Assembly (NCBI RefSeq): GCF_016756615.1
Contig: NZ_AP023262.1
Span: forward strand, 6,139,501-6,203,500
Source: Mesorhizobium sp. L-8-3
GTDB taxonomy: Bacteria; Pseudomonadota; Alphaproteobacteria; Rhizobiales; Rhizobiaceae
DNA: 64,000 bases
Direction of reading: 5' to 3'
The notes under the pieces are model-generated. The model saw only the letters and a list, made by a program, of their open reading frames with translations. It had not been told where the DNA came from and searched no databases. How positions within the stretch are numbered: the first letter of the stretch is position 1; each line of letters begins with the position of its first letter. A program made the translations under genes and the position numbers. Shown here one piece after another: positions 39,004 to 47,245 of this stretch.

Positions 39004-39013
39004 CTATCCCTCC

Positions 39014-39460
39014 TCACGCCTGGGCGGCCTGCCGGACGGCAGCCGAGATCGCGTTGTAGGTGCCGCATCGGCAGAGGTTCACCATCGCGTCGGCGATGTC
39101 GTCCTGGGTGGGCTGCGGCGTCTGCTTCAGGAGCGCCGTGGCGGCCATGACCTGGCCGGACTGGCAATAGCCGCATTGCGGCACCTGATTGGTGATCCAC
39201 GCTTCGACCACCTTTCTGCCCTCGGGATCCTGCTCGATGGCCTCGATGGTCGTGATCGCCACGCCGGCCACGCTGTCCACCGTCGTCACGCAGGATCGCG
39301 TGGCCTGTCCGTCGATCAGCACCGTGCATGCGCCGCACTGGGCGACGCCGCAGCCATACTTTGTACCCGTCATGCCCAGTTCGTCGCGCAGCACCCAGAG
39401 CAGCGGCGTATCCGGTTCGACATCGACCTGATGTGTTGCTCCGTTGACTGTCAGTTCCAT
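39014..39460 (-). CDS. 2Fe-2S subunit of the molybdenum hydroxylase (IorA-like)
   Basis: 148 residues from the ATG at 39460, with GAGGAAAAG upstream. The plant-ferredoxin type cluster uses Cys37, Cys42, Cys45 (KYGCGVAQCGACTVL) and Cys57; the second cluster uses Cys96, Cys99, Cys130 and Cys132 (QCGYCQSGQ and LCRCGTY). It carries electrons from the molybdenum site to the outside acceptor. It is the first gene of the three-gene operon and is divergent from a LysR-type regulator, with a T-N11-A box between them. There is no FAD subunit, as expected for the two-subunit IorAB type with a cytochrome acceptor. Confidence 0.93.
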   Translation of the reverse strand: MELTVNGATHQVDVEPDTPLLWVLRDELGMTGTKYGCGVAQCGACTVLIDGQATRSCVTTVDSVAGVAITTIEAIEQDPEGRKVVEAWITNQVPQCGYCQSGQVMAATALLKQTPQPTQDDIADAMVNLCRCGTYNAISAAVRQAAQA

Positions 39461-39547
39461 GGCCTTTTCCTCGTGATTCGCAGGAGATCCAACACGACTG
39501 GCTGTTGGCTCGTCGAACCCGAAGAGTAGTTGCCCCTGACCACCGCG

Positions 39548-39562
39548 ATTAGTGCGCTGAAT
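39548..39562. promoter_or_regulatory. LysR-type T-N11-A box between 2Fe-2S gene and lysR
   Basis: ATTAGTGCGCTGAAT, which reads ATT-N7-CTAAT on the minus strand. It lies 88 bp before the 2Fe-2S start and 58 bp before the lysR start. The same pattern, in the same orientation, lies 90 bp before the MFS operon at 43651-43665. Confidence 0.5.
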
Positions 39563-39619
39563 TCGCTTGCGTTGATCGATGAGAGACATAAATCTTGCCT
39601 GATCGGTGCGGACAGCGAG

Positions 39620-40516
39620 ATGGCCAGGGAAAATTTCAACGATCTCTTATGGTTCCTGGCTGTGGCCGAGGAGAAGAGCTTCACGCGTGCCGCAGCGAAG
39701 CTCGGCATCACGCAGTCCACCCTCAGCCACACGATCAAGCAGCTGGAAACGCGGTTGGGCATCCGGCTGCTCACGCGCACGACCCGCAGTGTGTCAACGA
39801 CTACGGCCGGCGAGCGCCTCCGGCAGTCGCTTGCACCGCGCGTCGCGGAGATCGAGACGGAGATCGCCGCGCTCATGGAATTCCGCGACAAGCCCGCCGG
39901 GACCATCAGGCTGACCCTTTCGGATCACGCGTTTGAAAGCGTCGTGTGGCCGAAGCTCGGCCCGGTGCTCGCGGACTATCCCGATATCAAGCTGGAACTC
40001 AGCATCGATAACGGGCTGCGCAACATCGTCGAAGACGGATTCGACGCCGGGGTGCGACTTGGCGAAAGCGTCGAGAAGGACATGATCGCGATCCGCATCG
40101 GACCTGACTGGCGCATGGTCGCCGTCGCGTCGCCCGATTACTTCGCCGCGCATCCTTCGCCCCGGCATCCGCAGGAGCTGATCGGGCACAACTGCATGAA
40201 CATGCGCCAGACACGCGGTGGCGGGCTCTATGCCTGGGAATTCGAGAAGGAAGGTCAGGAGCTTCGTGTCCGGGTGGACGGGCAGTTCACCTTCAACACC
40301 TCATACGCAATGGTGGATGCGGCTCTGAGGGGATACGGCATCGCTTTCCTGCCCGAGAGCCTCGTTGAACGGCATGTCGCATCGGGCGAGTTGGTCCAGG
40401 TGCTTGACGATTGGTGCCCGAAGTTCGCGGGCTACTACGTTTACTACCCAAGCCGACGACAGAACCTGCCGGCCTTCAAGGTCATTGTCGACGCCCTTCG
40501 ACACGGCGACGCTTGA
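39620..40516 (+). CDS. LysR-family transcriptional regulator
   Basis: 298 residues from the ATG at 39620. The N-terminal helix-turn-helix reads [20 protein letters not shown] followed by [20 protein letters not shown], typical of the CrgA/PA0477-like LysR group. The C-terminal effector domain (about 90-295) contains [15 protein letters not shown] near its end. It diverges from the molybdenum hydroxylase operon, and a matching box upstream of the MFS/cyclophilin/alcohol dehydrogenase operon suggests that it may control both sides. An extended start further upstream is open but has no support. Confidence 0.9.
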   Translation: MARENFNDLLWFLAVAEEKSFTRAAAKLGITQSTLSHTIKQLETRLGIRLLTRTTRSVSTTTAGERLRQSLAPRVAEIETEIAALMEFRDKPAGTIRLTLSDHAFESVVWPKLGPVLADYPDIKLELSIDNGLRNIVEDGFDAGVRLGESVEKDMIAIRIGPDWRMVAVASPDYFAAHPSPRHPQELIGHNCMNMRQTRGGGLYAWEFEKEGQELRVRVDGQFTFNTSYAMVDAALRGYGIAFLPESLVERHVASGELVQVLDDWCPKFAGYYVYYPSRRQNLPAFKVIVDALRHGDA

Positions 40517-40740
40517 AACGCCCGGACAGCACCACCGCGACGACGGAGGCGCACAGCGCGATCTCCGCGCTGACGAGAAACACGGTATCCAATCCGACCC
40601 AGGCTGCGATCGCGCCGAGTGCGGGACTGCAAGGCCGAGCGCCACCTCGAGGAAGGCGGCGTAGAGACTATCGCGAGACCCCAGTTGCTTGCGGGAAGGT
40701 TCCTCACCGCCTCCAGACCGGGATGGACCAGTGAATATCC
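40505..40740 (-). pseudogene. C-terminal remnant of an MFS transporter, frameshifted
   Basis: On the minus strand, GYSLVHPGLEAVR (from 40740), then in shifted frames SLYAAFLEVALGLAVP and ALGAIAAWVGLDTVFLVSAE, then [19 protein letters not shown]. Together this is the last two or three membrane helices of an arabinose/sugar-exporter-like MFS protein. At least two frameshifts break it and the first three quarters are missing. It overlaps the 3' end of lysR on the opposite strand. It is unlike the intact MFS at 42.4 kb, so it marks an older gene deleted here. Confidence 0.6.
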
Positions 40741-40808
40741 GAAACCTGTACTTGTGCCGACATGGCGCCGGCTGCGCCGATGGCTGCTGCCGTGAGGATC
40801 TTTCTCAT
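40704..40808 (-). pseudogene. Signal-peptide start fused onto the MFS remnant
   Basis: A minus-strand ATG at 40808 opens MRKILTAAAIGAAGAMSAQV, a textbook signal peptide, and then runs out of frame into the MFS remnant, stopping after 34 codons. It looks like the 5' end of a secreted-protein gene joined to the MFS 3' end by a deletion near 40740-40750. A genuine 34-residue peptide cannot be excluded. Confidence 0.4.
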
Positions 40809-40859
40809 TTGAGTTCACTTTCGGATCGCTCTCGCCGCTTTCGATGACATTGCAATGCC

Positions 40860-41876
40860 CTAGACGCGAGGCAGCGTCTTGATGGCGCGCCGACCGTCCA
40901 TGGCGCGATAGCCTTCCGCGACGTCCGCAAGCGGCAGCGTCAGGTCGAAGACCTTTCCGGGATTGATCTTCCGCTCCAGCACAAGGGCCATCAGGTGCGG
41001 AAGGAAACGACGCACGGGGGCCGGACCGCCAAGCAGGCTCTTCTGGGCGAAGAACAGGCCCTGGCCGTCGAGCTGAACACCGTGCGGCACGCCGACAAAC
41101 CCGATCGAACCGCCGGGGCGCGCGCAGTTGATCGCCTGCTCCATCGATTCCTGTGTCCCGACACATTCCAGTACCGACTCCGCGCCGACGCCCCCGGTCA
41201 GTTCCCTGATCCGGGCAACGCCGGCGGTACCGCGTTCCGAAACGATGTCGGTCGCGCCGAATTCAAGGGCGAGATCCTGACGTGCCTTGTGGCGGCTCAT
41301 GGCCACAATGCGCTCCGCGCCCATGTGCCTGGCTGCCAGCACGCCCATCAGCCCGACGGCGCCGTCTCCCACGACAACCGCCGTCGAGCCGGGCTGCACG
41401 CGCGCGGCGTCAGCCGCGTACCAGCCGGTGCCAAGGACGTCGGATGCCGCCAACAGGCTGGGGATCAGATCGTCCGCGGGTAAGTCGGGGGTCGCGACCA
41501 GCGTGCCGTCGGCGAGCGGCACCCGCGCATAGGGCGCCTGTGCACGGCTCATGAACTCGCGCTGCTCGCACGATGACTGGAAGCCGAAAAGGCAATGCGG
41601 GCAGGTATTGTCGGAGATGCAGAACGAGCCGACGACGAATTGACCGGGTTTCACGGTTCGGACCGCGCTGCCGACTTCGACGACCACACCGCAATATTCG
41701 TGCCCCATATGCATAGGTTCGATCACCGGCTGGAGCCCGCGATAGGGCCATAAGTCGGAGCCGCAGATGCAACTGGCCGAAAGCTTGACGAGGGCATCCG
41801 TGGGAGCGAGGATTTTCGGCTCCTCGACCTCCTCGCAGCGGATGTCGCCGGGACCATAAAGAACCGTTCCGAGCAT
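40860..41876 (-). CDS. Zinc-dependent alcohol dehydrogenase (MDR family)
   Basis: 338 residues. The catalytic zinc ligands are in SCICGSDLWPYRG and MGHEYCG; the structural zinc lobe is NTCPHCLFGFQSSC. The Rossmann fold has VVGDGAVGLMGVLAARHMGA for NAD(P). The family includes alcohol, sorbitol and threonine dehydrogenases; the substrate here is unknown. AAAGGAGAAC lies upstream of the ATG. It is the third gene of the MFS, cyclophilin-like, dehydrogenase run, after a 27-bp gap. An alcohol-to-aldehyde step here would match a periplasmic aldehyde oxidase encoded by the neighbouring operon, which is inference. Confidence 0.9.
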   Translation of the reverse strand: MLGTVLYGPGDIRCEEVEEPKILAPTDALVKLSASCICGSDLWPYRGLQPVIEPMHMGHEYCGVVVEVGSAVRTVKPGQFVVGSFCISDNTCPHCLFGFQSSCEQREFMSRAQAPYARVPLADGTLVATPDLPADDLIPSLLAASDVLGTGWYAADAARVQPGSTAVVVGDGAVGLMGVLAARHMGAERIVAMSRHKARQDLALEFGATDIVSERGTAGVARIRELTGGVGAESVLECVGTQESMEQAINCARPGGSIGFVGVPHGVQLDGQGLFFAQKSLLGGPAPVRRFLPHLMALVLERKINPGKVFDLTLPLADVAEGYRAMDGRRAIKTLPRV

Positions 41877-41903
41877 GGTTGTTCTCCTTTCGTGGATCTG
41901 CGG

Positions 41904-42374
41904 TCAGGAAACCGGTTCGATGCCGAGGGGGAACTCGCCGCGCACCAGCAGGGGATCGAAGCTGCCGTCGATGCGGCCGAGCCGGATCAGTCCCTGGGAC
42001 CAGTGATATCCGGCGTAGAAGAACGCAAGGTTGCCCCAGGGGGCGTAGTAGCAGACATCGCCGGGATGCTCGTTGCCGAACGGGCCGCTGCCCTCTTCGG
42101 TGAGCTTGCGCGGCAGGTAGCTGATCTTCTCGTTGTTCGCGTAGTTGTCGATCGTCAGCTCTTCGAGGGGCAGCATCGAGGCGAAGTCACGCGCGGACGG
42201 ATTATCCTCGAGCGTCGCCGTCATGCTCTGGTCGTTGAACGAGATGCGGATCTTCATTGGTGCGTATCCTTGTGCATATCCCCTCTTCGTCCCGGCTAGG
42301 CCGAACGGAGCGGCGGCGACGGCGAGCACGATGGCCTGACATACGGCCTGGCGGGTGATGAGGCGACACGTCAT
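41904..42374 (-). CDS. Exported cyclophilin-like fold protein
   Basis: 156 residues from the ATG at 42374, which overlaps the MFS stop (ATGA). A signal peptide covers about 1-35 (AIVLAVAAAPFGLAG core). The mature part starts MKIRISFNDQSMTATL and contains SARDFASMLPLEELTIDNYA and GDVCYYAPWGNLAFFYAG, the pattern of the cyclophilin_like2 family (TM1367-like). These proteins have the cyclophilin beta-barrel without prolyl-isomerase residues, and their role is not established. Genes of this family often sit by oxidoreductases and MFS transporters as here. Confidence 0.8.
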   Translation of the reverse strand: MTCRLITRQAVCQAIVLAVAAAPFGLAGTKRGYAQGYAPMKIRISFNDQSMTATLEDNPSARDFASMLPLEELTIDNYANNEKISYLPRKLTEEGSGPFGNEHPGDVCYYAPWGNLAFFYAGYHWSQGLIRLGRIDGSFDPLLVRGEFPLGIEPVS

Positions 42375-43561
42375 CTTGCTTCTTTCCGGTGGTCGATGGC
42401 TGCTGCGGCGGCGGCGAGAGCCGACCCCAGCAAGAGGATGGCGCCGAGGGCAAATGGGCTCCACCAGCCCAGAATGTCGAAGAGCAGGCCACCCGTCGCT
42501 GCGCCCAGCGTGATGGCGAACTGGATGACGGCGACCTGAAGCCCGCCGCCGGCTTCGGCGTCGTCACGCAGGGCGCGGCTCAGCCATGTGCCCCAGCCGA
42601 CCGGGGCGGCGGTGCCCAAGAAACCCCAGCCGATCAGCAGGATCGTGACGGGAACCGGCATCGAGCCGAACCCGATCAGCGCGGTGGCCAGCAACGCCAT
42701 GACGAGCGGGATGACGATGAGGACGCTGTAGAGCCTTGTCTTCAGCAGTTGACCGATGACCCAGGTACCCGCGACGCCGGCGAGCCCCATCAGGAGCAGG
42801 ATTGCGGAGAGCGCCGAAACGCCGACGCCGGTGATAGTTTCGAGGAACGGCCGCAGATAGGTGAACAAAGCGAACTGGCCCATGAAGAGCAGCAGGATCG
42901 ACGCCATGCCGAGCGCCACCCGGGGGCGTGCCAGCAATCGAAAGACGTTGCCCGATCTCCTTCGCCCCCGCGGCGGCAGCGAAGGCAGGCTGAGCCATTG
43001 CCAGACCAGGGCGATCAGGGCCAGCGGCACCACGAGGAAGAACGCGCCGCGCCAGCCGACATGGTCACCCAGTAGGCTTCCGAGTGGCGCGGAAACGGTC
43101 GCGGCGATGGCGTTGCCCGCGTTGATCATCGCCAGCCCCTTGGGCACGGCATCCTCCGGCACAAGACGCATGACGATTGCGGTGGACATCGACCAGAAGC
43201 CGCCGATGGCGACGCCCAGCAATGCCCGGCCGATCATCATCACCGCGTAGTTCGGTGCAAACGTTACGACGAGCCCCGACACAACCAGCAACAGCGAAAA
43301 GGAGACCAGCACGAGCTTGCGGTCGATGTGCTTCGTCAGGCCGGCGACGAACAGGCTGGTAACGACCGCGAATATGCCCGAGATCGAGACCACCTGACCG
43401 GTCCGGCCCTCGGTAATGCCGAGATCGAGGGCAACGGGCGTCAGCAGGCTGACGGGCATGAATTCGGAGGCGATGAGCACGGCAACGCAAAGCGCCATCG
43501 AAAGCACCGCACCCCACGCGGCGCGGTCACCCAGAAGCCGGGTGTCGTAGGTGGTTTCCAT
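42371..43561 (-). CDS. MFS transporter (sugar-efflux/AraJ-like)
   Basis: 396 residues from the ATG at 43561, with AAGG 6-9 nt upstream; an in-frame ATG at 43570 is possible. Twelve membrane helices are evident, starting with WGAVLSMALCVAVLIASEFM, and RALLGVAIGGFWSMSTAIVM in helix 4-5 is typical of the drug:H+ antiporter-1 group with YdeA/NepI/AraJ members. The likely job is to export a small metabolite. It is the first gene of a three-gene operon. The upstream gap contains a dyad and a LysR-type box. Confidence 0.9.
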   Translation of the reverse strand: METTYDTRLLGDRAAWGAVLSMALCVAVLIASEFMPVSLLTPVALDLGITEGRTGQVVSISGIFAVVTSLFVAGLTKHIDRKLVLVSFSLLLVVSGLVVTFAPNYAVMMIGRALLGVAIGGFWSMSTAIVMRLVPEDAVPKGLAMINAGNAIAATVSAPLGSLLGDHVGWRGAFFLVVPLALIALVWQWLSLPSLPPRGRRRSGNVFRLLARPRVALGMASILLLFMGQFALFTYLRPFLETITGVGVSALSAILLLMGLAGVAGTWVIGQLLKTRLYSVLIVIPLVMALLATALIGFGSMPVPVTILLIGWGFLGTAAPVGWGTWLSRALRDDAEAGGGLQVAVIQFAITLGAATGGLLFDILGWWSPFALGAILLLGSALAAAAAAIDHRKEAR

Positions 43562-43627
43562 GTCGGGCATCCTTGCAAGACGGCAGGCGGCTCGTTCACG
43601 CCGCCGGTTCACCGCTTTGCCCGGGAA

Positions 43628-43665
43628 ATTAGCGCTTCTGCGCCAATCGCATTAGACGGACCAAT
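43628..43665. promoter_or_regulatory. Dyad plus LysR-type box upstream of the MFS operon
   Basis: ATTAGCGC-TTCT-GCGCCAAT (43628-43647) is an inverted repeat broken at one position per arm. It is followed by ATTAGACGGACCAAT (43651-43665), which on the minus strand reads ATT-N7-CTAAT, the same pattern and orientation as the box at 39548-39562, 90 bp before the MFS start. Candidate binding region for the LysR protein. Confidence 0.5.
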
Positions 43666-44006
43666 CCACTTGGACTTATCGATCCGAGCCATGAATAGCG
43701 ACCGGAGACCACCTAGACCCGGGACGGGATTTTCGTGAGTTGCCGACATCTGGCTAAAGGCTGAATCGCCGTGCGTTTTCGGCACACCTCAGTGTGAGGG
43801 AAATACCGGTGCGCATGCCCAGGCTCGCAGTCGCACCGCCGTGGGGGAATTCTCAATCAGGCTTCATCTGTTTCAGTCGAACCGTTCGGTATCTGCCAAC
43901 GGTCGATCTTCTCGACCGTGGTGGCGCGCAACCGCGTAGCCCACGCCCGTTGGCGCGAAAGTCGAGCGGCCCCGAATGGGCCGCGCCGGCGATCGGGACC
44001 CTACTA
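43666..44006. other. Intergenic stretch, no gene recognised
   Basis: About 340 bp between the MFS promoter region and the surface lipoprotein gene, both on the minus strand. Short open frames exist on both strands but show neither conserved motifs nor ribosome sites. It may mark the boundary between the accessory block and the core feu region. Confidence 0.4.
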
Positions 44007-44495
44007 TCAGGTGAGCGGCGTCCAGCTGCCGTCGGGGTTTCGGCAGGCGGTGCCACGCGCCGATTTCGGCTGGGGACCGCCATAGACTGTGTGCTTGTAC
44101 TGGCGGCAGTCCTGAGAGCCGACCCGGTAGGGCTGGGCCGCGACCACCTCGCCGTAGCGGTTGCCGTCGCCGCGCCAGGTCACGACCTCTCCGCTCGGCG
44201 TATGCTCAAGCGCCCGGTATTCCGCCTCCAGCGCACTGCGCTTTTCGCCGCTGTCAAGACCCGCACCGATCGAACCGCCGACCAGGCCGCCCGCCATCTC
44301 GTCGATGATCGCCGAGGCGACGGCGCCGCCGGCCTTGGTCTGGCCGCTGCCGGCCGCCTGCGGCGTAGCGTCGTTGCGGCCGAGCCCCATCGTGCTGCAG
44401 CCGGAAACTGCCAGCAGTCCGGCGACCACGGTCGCCTGAAATCTCTTTGTTCTCATCGGCTTGCCGCGTGCCGGCGCCTGGAAGAAATTCGTCAT
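44007..44495 (-). CDS. RT0821/Lpp0805-type surface lipoprotein
   Basis: 162 residues from the ATG at 44495, chosen for GGAAGG upstream; a second ATG at 44456 would give a shorter signal. The lipobox is AVSGC, so the mature protein is a lipoprotein. A glycine-zipper stretch (AGGLVGGSIGAGL) follows and the C-terminal domain (EYRALEHTPSGEVVTWRG to the end) is that of 17-kDa-type rickettsial/rhizobial surface antigens. It presumably sits in the outer membrane. It lies after feuQ on the same strand with a 157-bp gap. Confidence 0.82.
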   Translation of the reverse strand: MTNFFQAPARGKPMRTKRFQATVVAGLLAVSGCSTMGLGRNDATPQAAGSGQTKAGGAVASAIIDEMAGGLVGGSIGAGLDSGEKRSALEAEYRALEHTPSGEVVTWRGDGNRYGEVVAAQPYRVGSQDCRQYKHTVYGGPQPKSARGTACRNPDGSWTPLT

Positions 44496-44652
44496 GCAAG
44501 AAGCCTTCCGCGTAGATGCGATCTTTGACCGAATTTGGGTTGTGCCGCTACTGCCGGATCGGCCATCGCGGCATGCTCGTCCCTTCCCATAGGGCATAGC
44601 TGTGAAAGATAGTAAACGAAGGGTTTCGACGGCCCTTTGCGCCGGGGCGCGC

Positions 44653-46029
44653 CTACTGCGCGCGCTTGAGCTCGACGGAGGCGCGCAGACCGCCGAGCGC
44701 CGAGCGCTCCAGCGCGAGCCGGCCGCCATATTCCTTGACGAGGTCGGAGACGATCGCGAGCCCCAGGCCGGTGCCCGGTTTCGTCTCGTCCAGCCGCTTG
44801 CCCCGTTTCAGCGCCTCACGCGCCTTGTGCTCGGGAATGCCCGGCCCGTCGTCTTCGATCGAAAGGACGAAATTGCCGCCATTGTCGCCGGACGCCGCGA
44901 CCGAGACCTGCACGGCGGACTTCGCCCATTTCATGGCGTTCTCCAGCAGGTTGCCCGATATCTCCTCGAGATCCTCACGCTCGCCGGCGAACAGGATCTC
45001 CTCGGCCGGCAATGACAAGCCCAGCCGAGTGTCGGGATTGAGTTTTTCCATCACGCGCACCATGCGCTGCAGCAAGGCGGCGACCGGGGTGCGATAGACG
45101 ACGCTGTCGCGCTGGGCGGCGATCCTTGCCCGCTGCAGATAGTGTTCGAGCTGCGTCTGCATGGACGCCGCCTGCTCGGTGATCAGCCGGCCCTTGTCGC
45201 CGCCGATCAGACGCCCTTCGTTCAGCAGCACGGCGAGCGGCGTCTTCAGCGAATGGGCAAGATTGCCGACCTGGGTGCGGGAGCGTTCCACGATGCGCCG
45301 ATTGTTCTCGATCAGCGCGTTGGTCTCATTGGCAAGCGGTTCGATCTCGGCCGGGAAGCTGCCGTCGAGGCGCTGCGCCGTTCCTTCGCGCACCATCGCC
45401 AAAGCGTTGCGAACCCGCTGCAGCGGCTGCAGGCCGAACAGGATGGCGACGGCGTTGATGGCGATCATGCCGACGCCGAAGATCGACAGATAGGTGTAGA
45501 GGCTGCGCTCGAAACTGCCGATCTCGGCCTCCAACTCGCTGAGATTGCCCATGACCCGGAAGCGGGCGATGCGGTTGCGGGCGTCCAGCACGAACTCGGC
45601 CTCGATGACTTCGAGCTCCTCGCCGGACAGTCCTCCAGCGGTGTAGCTGCGTCGGAATTCGGCATTGAAGGGAACCTCGAAAGCCGATGGCGAAGGGATG
45701 GGCTTGAACATGGAGGGCGACCGGAGCTCGCCGTTCAGCCCTTGCGACACGGGCTCCACCGCCCAGTACCATCCCGATCCCGGACGGGAAAACCTGAGGT
45801 TCCCGAGGTCGGGGCTGCCGATCAGAGCGCCGCTTTCGGACACGCTGACCGAACTGATCAGGTTGAAGAGGTGAGCCGAGAGCAGGCTTTCGAACCCCCG
45901 TTCGCTGGCCTGCCGGTAGAGCGTGGTGATGACGGTCGCGATCACGATCAGGGCAACCACGGCCCAGATCGTCGACAGGGCGATGACCCGGACCGTCAGC
46001 GAGCGCGGGACGAGCGTCAGCTTCGGCAT
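44653..46029 (-). CDS. feuQ: Sensor histidine kinase, FeuQ-like
   Basis: 458 residues. A membrane helix (about 14-36) and a second (about 178-200) enclose a periplasmic domain of about 140 residues, resembling PhoQ-type sensors. The phosphorylated His is in GNLAHSLKTPLAVLLNE; the ATPase part has NLLENAMKWAKS, DDGPGIP and GTGLGLAIVSDLVKEYGG. In Sinorhizobium meliloti FeuQ with FeuP senses low osmolarity and drives cyclic glucan export. Here the gene begins 8 bp after the feuP-like gene. The identification rests on recalled similarity and on gene order. Confidence 0.75.
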   Translation of the reverse strand: MPKLTLVPRSLTVRVIALSTIWAVVALIVIATVITTLYRQASERGFESLLSAHLFNLISSVSVSESGALIGSPDLGNLRFSRPGSGWYWAVEPVSQGLNGELRSPSMFKPIPSPSAFEVPFNAEFRRSYTAGGLSGEELEVIEAEFVLDARNRIARFRVMGNLSELEAEIGSFERSLYTYLSIFGVGMIAINAVAILFGLQPLQRVRNALAMVREGTAQRLDGSFPAEIEPLANETNALIENNRRIVERSRTQVGNLAHSLKTPLAVLLNEGRLIGGDKGRLITEQAASMQTQLEHYLQRARIAAQRDSVVYRTPVAALLQRMVRVMEKLNPDTRLGLSLPAEEILFAGEREDLEEISGNLLENAMKWAKSAVQVSVAASGDNGGNFVLSIEDDGPGIPEHKAREALKRGKRLDETKPGTGLGLAIVSDLVKEYGGRLALERSALGGLRASVELKRAQ

Positions 46030-46037
46030 GTTGCCGG

Positions 46038-46703
46038 CTACGCGGCCGGCTCGCGCATGCGGTAGCCCATGCCGCGCACCGTCTCGATCATGTCCACGCC
46101 CATCTTCTTGCGCAACCGTCCCACGAAGACTTCGATCGTGTTGGAATCGCGGTCGAAATCCTGATCGTACAGATGTTCCACCAGTTCGGTGCGCGACACG
46201 ACCTCGCCGACATGATGCATGAGATAGGCGAGCAGCCGGAATTCGTGGGATGTGAGCTTGAGCGGCACGCCGTCGACATCGGCCTTCGACGCCTTGGTAT
46301 CGAGCCGAAGCGGACCGCAGACGAGCTCCGAGGAAGCATGACCGGCGGCCCGGCGGATCAGCGCCCGCACCCGTGCCAGCACCTCCTCGATATGGAAAGG
46401 CTTGGTCACGTAGTCGTCGGCGCCGGCATCGATACCGGCGACCTTGTCGCTCCAGCGGTCGCGCGCGGTCAGCATCAGCACAGGCATCTTGCGGCCGTCG
46501 CGCCGCCAGCGCTCGACGACGCTGATCCCGTCCATCTGCGGCAGGCCGATATCGAGCACAACCGCGTCATAGGGCTCGGTATCGCCGAGGAAATGTCCCT
46601 CCTCGCCGTCGAAGGCGCGATCGACGACATAACCGGCGTCGACGAGCGCGTCTGCCAGTTGCCGGTTCAGGTCCTTGTCATCCTCGACGACGAGTATCCG
46701 CAT
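46038..46703 (-). CDS. feuP: Response regulator, FeuP-like (OmpR family)
   Basis: 221 residues. Receiver motifs: RILVVEDD at the start, DAVVLDIGLPQMDG with the phosphoacceptor Asp51, and YVTKPFHIEEVLAR. The winged helix contains ELVEHLYDQDFDRDSNTIEV and VGRLRKKMG, a combination I associate with FeuP and its relatives (PhoP-like). It would bind direct repeats near its target promoters. A small periplasmic-protein gene with an 11-bp-period repeat in front lies 102 bp upstream. Confidence 0.78.
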   Translation of the reverse strand: MRILVVEDDKDLNRQLADALVDAGYVVDRAFDGEEGHFLGDTEPYDAVVLDIGLPQMDGISVVERWRRDGRKMPVLMLTARDRWSDKVAGIDAGADDYVTKPFHIEEVLARVRALIRRAAGHASSELVCGPLRLDTKASKADVDGVPLKLTSHEFRLLAYLMHHVGEVVSRTELVEHLYDQDFDRDSNTIEVFVGRLRKKMGVDMIETVRGMGYRMREPAA

Positions 46704-46805
46704 CGAATCACATGTTTGTTGAGAGGGGCTGCCGGGATCGACATGCCACGATATAGGCCGATTTTGGGCGCGGGAAAATCGCTCCTTCGGTGGCCAGGGT
46801 GTGCA

Positions 46806-47108
46806 TCAGTTCTGCGGCACCACGAATTCCGCCCGACGCGGCCGCTCTCCCGCCTTGGCGGGCAGAAGCACCACGATGCGGCAGACCGCCTGTCCGCCCT
46901 GCGTCGCCGGCGAAGCCTTGGCCAGCGTGCCGCCGTTCTCGGCCGCCACCTGCTGACCGATCGCATAGCAGTCGGCGGCCACGCCATGGAGGAGCCCCTC
47001 GGGCGCCGAGGGCAACAGGGCCGGCACGGCCGCGGCCTGCGTGGCGAACAGGCCGGCGGCGCAAAGCGCCGGGATCGCGAGGCGGGGAAAGATGTGCAAG
47101 GTGATCAT
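46806..47108 (-). CDS. Small periplasmic protein, FeuN-like candidate
   Basis: 100 residues from the ATG at 47108. The first about 27 residues are a signal peptide (FPRLAIPALCAAGLFATQAA). The mature protein has two cysteines (in AADCYAIG and AVCRIVVLLP), probably a disulphide, and ends EFVVPQN. In S. meliloti a small periplasmic protein, FeuN, is encoded just upstream of feuP and restrains FeuQ; position, size and export match here, but sequence similarity could not be tested. It might also be part of the YpeB/PepSY-like small-protein set. Confidence 0.6.
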   Translation of the reverse strand: MITLHIFPRLAIPALCAAGLFATQAAAVPALLPSAPEGLLHGVAADCYAIGQQVAAENGGTLAKASPATQGGQAVCRIVVLLPAKAGERPRRAEFVVPQN

Positions 47109-47133
47109 GGCACGTCTTCTAACCCATACGTTC

Positions 47134-47150
47134 TGAACGTGAAATGAACG
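47134..47150 (-). promoter_or_regulatory. Direct repeat CGTTCA-N5-CGTTCA upstream of the FeuN-like gene
   Basis: Two CGTTCA units exactly 11 bp apart on the coding strand, ending 26 bp before the start codon. OmpR/PhoB-type regulators bind such 11-bp-spaced repeats, so this is a good candidate for FeuP-like autoregulation. Confidence 0.5.
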
Positions 47151-47245
47151 GCAAACCATCGGCCCCTCCCCCTCTGCCAGGATCGTCATTCAAGGCCCGA
47201 AGCGGGCCTTGGGAGCCGCGAACCCGACCCGCGGCCCGCTGTCGA

